Shown here: in pieces, positions 6,327-7,067 of the stretch
Layout of the letters: the number at the start of each line of letters is the position of its first letter
How positions within the stretch are numbered: the first letter of the stretch is position 1
Source of the DNA: Cellvibrionaceae bacterium
GTDB taxonomy: Bacteria; Pseudomonadota; Gammaproteobacteria; Pseudomonadales; Cellvibrionaceae
Length of the DNA stretch: 7,067 nt
Reading direction: 5' to 3'
Assembly (NCBI GenBank): GCA_025800435.1
Contig: JAOXRV010000523.1
Span: 1-7,067 of the forward strand
Notes under the pieces: model-generated
Database searches by the model: none
Told to the model about the DNA's origin: nothing
Seen by the model: only the letters and a program-made list of their open reading frames with translations
Program-made: the position numbers and the translations under genes

Positions 6327-6352
6327 AAGCGAGCCCGCGGCTCGCTTTTTTT
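6327..6352 (+). terminator. Intrinsic terminator after rplY
   Basis: AAGCGAGCC (6327-6335) pairs perfectly with GGCTCGCTT (6339-6347) around a CGC loop, and the T run extends over 6346-6352. It starts 20 nt after the rplY stop and is the strongest terminator in the window. Confidence 0.93.
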
Positions 6353-6383
6353 ATGCCCCAAATTCCTATACGCAGGCGCAACC

Positions 6384-6650
6384 ATGATACGGATGATTGA
6401 AACCCTGGCCTGGCTCAGCCTTATTAGCGCCCTCGGCGGCAGCGTCTACTGGGCCAGCCAAAGCCCAGCCGAACTCAACGCTGGCCTGTTTGTCGGCAGT
6501 TTATTTGCGCTGGTCAGTGCCGCAATTATTTACGCTTGCCGCAAAACCCGAGCCGGTGCCGATATTGGCGCCAAAGCCCTACCCGCCACTTTGGTGGCCT
6601 ATCTTTTGGTATCATTGATCGCCTACCGCTGGCTCAGCGAACTGATTTAG
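6384..6650 (+). CDS. Small hypothetical membrane protein, three predicted helices
   Basis: I do not recognise this 88-residue protein. It is strongly hydrophobic, with three likely transmembrane helices at about 6-24, 34-52 and 66-84. The loop between helices 2 and 3 (CRKTRAGADIGAK) is basic, whereas the first loop (SQSPAELNA) has one acidic residue. By the positive-inside rule this suggests N-terminus and second loop in the cytoplasm and C-terminus outside. No lipobox, catalytic motif or known domain is visible. ATG 6384 is the first start after the rplY terminator, with a weak CAGG 7 nt upstream. ATG 6393 would remove three residues. Its stop is 24 nt before pth, so the two are probably co-transcribed. 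Hydrophobic periodicity, sensible topology and tight packing against pth support a real gene. No convincing promoter was found between the terminator and the ATG. Function unknown. Confidence 0.7.
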   Translation: MIRMIETLAWLSLISALGGSVYWASQSPAELNAGLFVGSLFALVSAAIIYACRKTRAGADIGAKALPATLVAYLLVSLIAYRWLSELI

Positions 6651-6674
6651 CGCACCGATATAGAGAAACACACT

Positions 6675-7067
6675 ATGGATACCCCCATCCGCCTGATTGT
6701 GGGCCTGTGCAACCCCGGCGCCGAATACGACGGCACCCGCCACAACGCCGGTGAAGATTTTGTCGACGAGCTACTGCGCCAATACGGCGGCAGCCTAAGT
6801 GCCGATAGCAAATCCTACGGCCGAGTAGGACGCATCAATATCGCTGGCCAGGATATTCGCCTACTGGCCCCCACCACCTTTATGAACCGCAGCGGCCAGT
6901 CGGTCAGCGCGGTGGCTAAATTTTATAAAATTGCCCCCGAGCAAATTCTGGTGGCCCACGATGAGCTGGATATGCCGCCCGGCACGGCTCGCTTTAAACA
7001 CGGCGGTGGCCACGGCGGCCACAACGGCCTGCGCGATATTATTAAGGCCCTGGGCAACTGCAAAGAT
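6675..7067 (+). CDS. pth: Peptidyl-tRNA hydrolase, N-terminal 131 residues (continues beyond right edge)
   Basis: Pth cleaves the ester bond of peptidyl-tRNAs that drop off stalled ribosomes, recycling tRNA in the cytoplasm. The frame is open from ATG 6675 to the window edge. It reads MDTPIRLIVGLCNPG, then TRHNAG with catalytic H23, TTFMNRSGQ (67-75, with N71), HDELDMPPG (95-103, with D96), and GGGHGGHNGL (110-119, with N117). These are the conserved substrate-binding and catalytic residues of bacterial Pth. The family is about 190-200 residues long, so about a third is missing on the right. C12 stands where E. coli has Ala in the LANPG motif, a mild substitution outside the catalytic set. 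The Shine-Dalgarno is weak (AGAGA, 6662-6666). The gene follows the small membrane protein by 24 nt. In related genomes pth sits after rplY and before ychF. Confidence 0.97.
   Translation, partial: MDTPIRLIVGLCNPGAEYDGTRHNAGEDFVDELLRQYGGSLSADSKSYGRVGRINIAGQDIRLLAPTTFMNRSGQSVSAVAKFYKIAPEQILVAHDELDMPPGTARFKHGGGHGGHNGLRDIIKALGNCKD

Noticed and set aside
6344..6372. Promoter for the small membrane protein (TATACG at 6367-6372)
   Set aside because: The -35 position falls in the T-tract of the rplY terminator, and the start would leave almost no leader. The match is too weak to list.
6536..6754. Plus-strand frame spanning the small membrane protein and the pth start
   Set aside because: It overlaps pth, which has unmistakable catalytic motifs, in another frame and has no start signal.

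Overview
This window carries the conserved gammaproteobacterial block hemA < > lbcA-like lipoprotein - lolB - ispE - tRNA-Gln - prs - rplY - (small membrane protein) - pth. Gene order and protein sequences are most like Pseudomonas and its marine or cellulolytic relatives (Cellvibrionales-type bacteria). The presence of a TPR lipoprotein between hemA and lolB, and a long two-domain L25 instead of the short enterobacterial one, points away from enterics. This placement is inferred from recalled family sequences, not from a search. The DNA is GC-rich and codon use looks uniform throughout. I see no insertion sequence, prophage, CRISPR array or other sign of recent transfer.

Left part (1-1182): the minus strand holds the first 342 codons of hemA (glutamyl-tRNA reductase), which runs off the left edge. 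A 155-bp divergent intergenic region separates it from the plus-strand genes and contains an extended -10 promoter for the rightward operon.

Middle (1183-4419): an LbcA-type TPR outer-membrane lipoprotein, LolB (outer-membrane lipoprotein receptor) and IspE (isoprenoid precursor kinase) are packed with a 6-nt gap and then a 1-nt overlap. tRNA-Gln(UUG) follows only 13 nt after ispE. The first two products are linked by envelope biology: LolB inserts lipoproteins such as LbcA into the outer membrane.

Right part (4420-7067): prs (PRPP synthase) has a 203-nt upstream region with a GC-discriminator promoter and a cluster of CAGGCA/TGCCTG repeats. It is closed by an intrinsic terminator. Five bases later there is a perfect 11-bp hairpin in the leader of rplY (ribosomal protein L25/Ctc). 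After the rplY terminator come an 88-residue three-helix membrane protein of unknown function and the first 131 codons of pth (peptidyl-tRNA hydrolase), which runs off the right edge.

The genes are core housekeeping genes. The observations most worth checking are the regulatory structures before prs and rplY and the small membrane protein next to pth. I did not find a convincing new biological system here.
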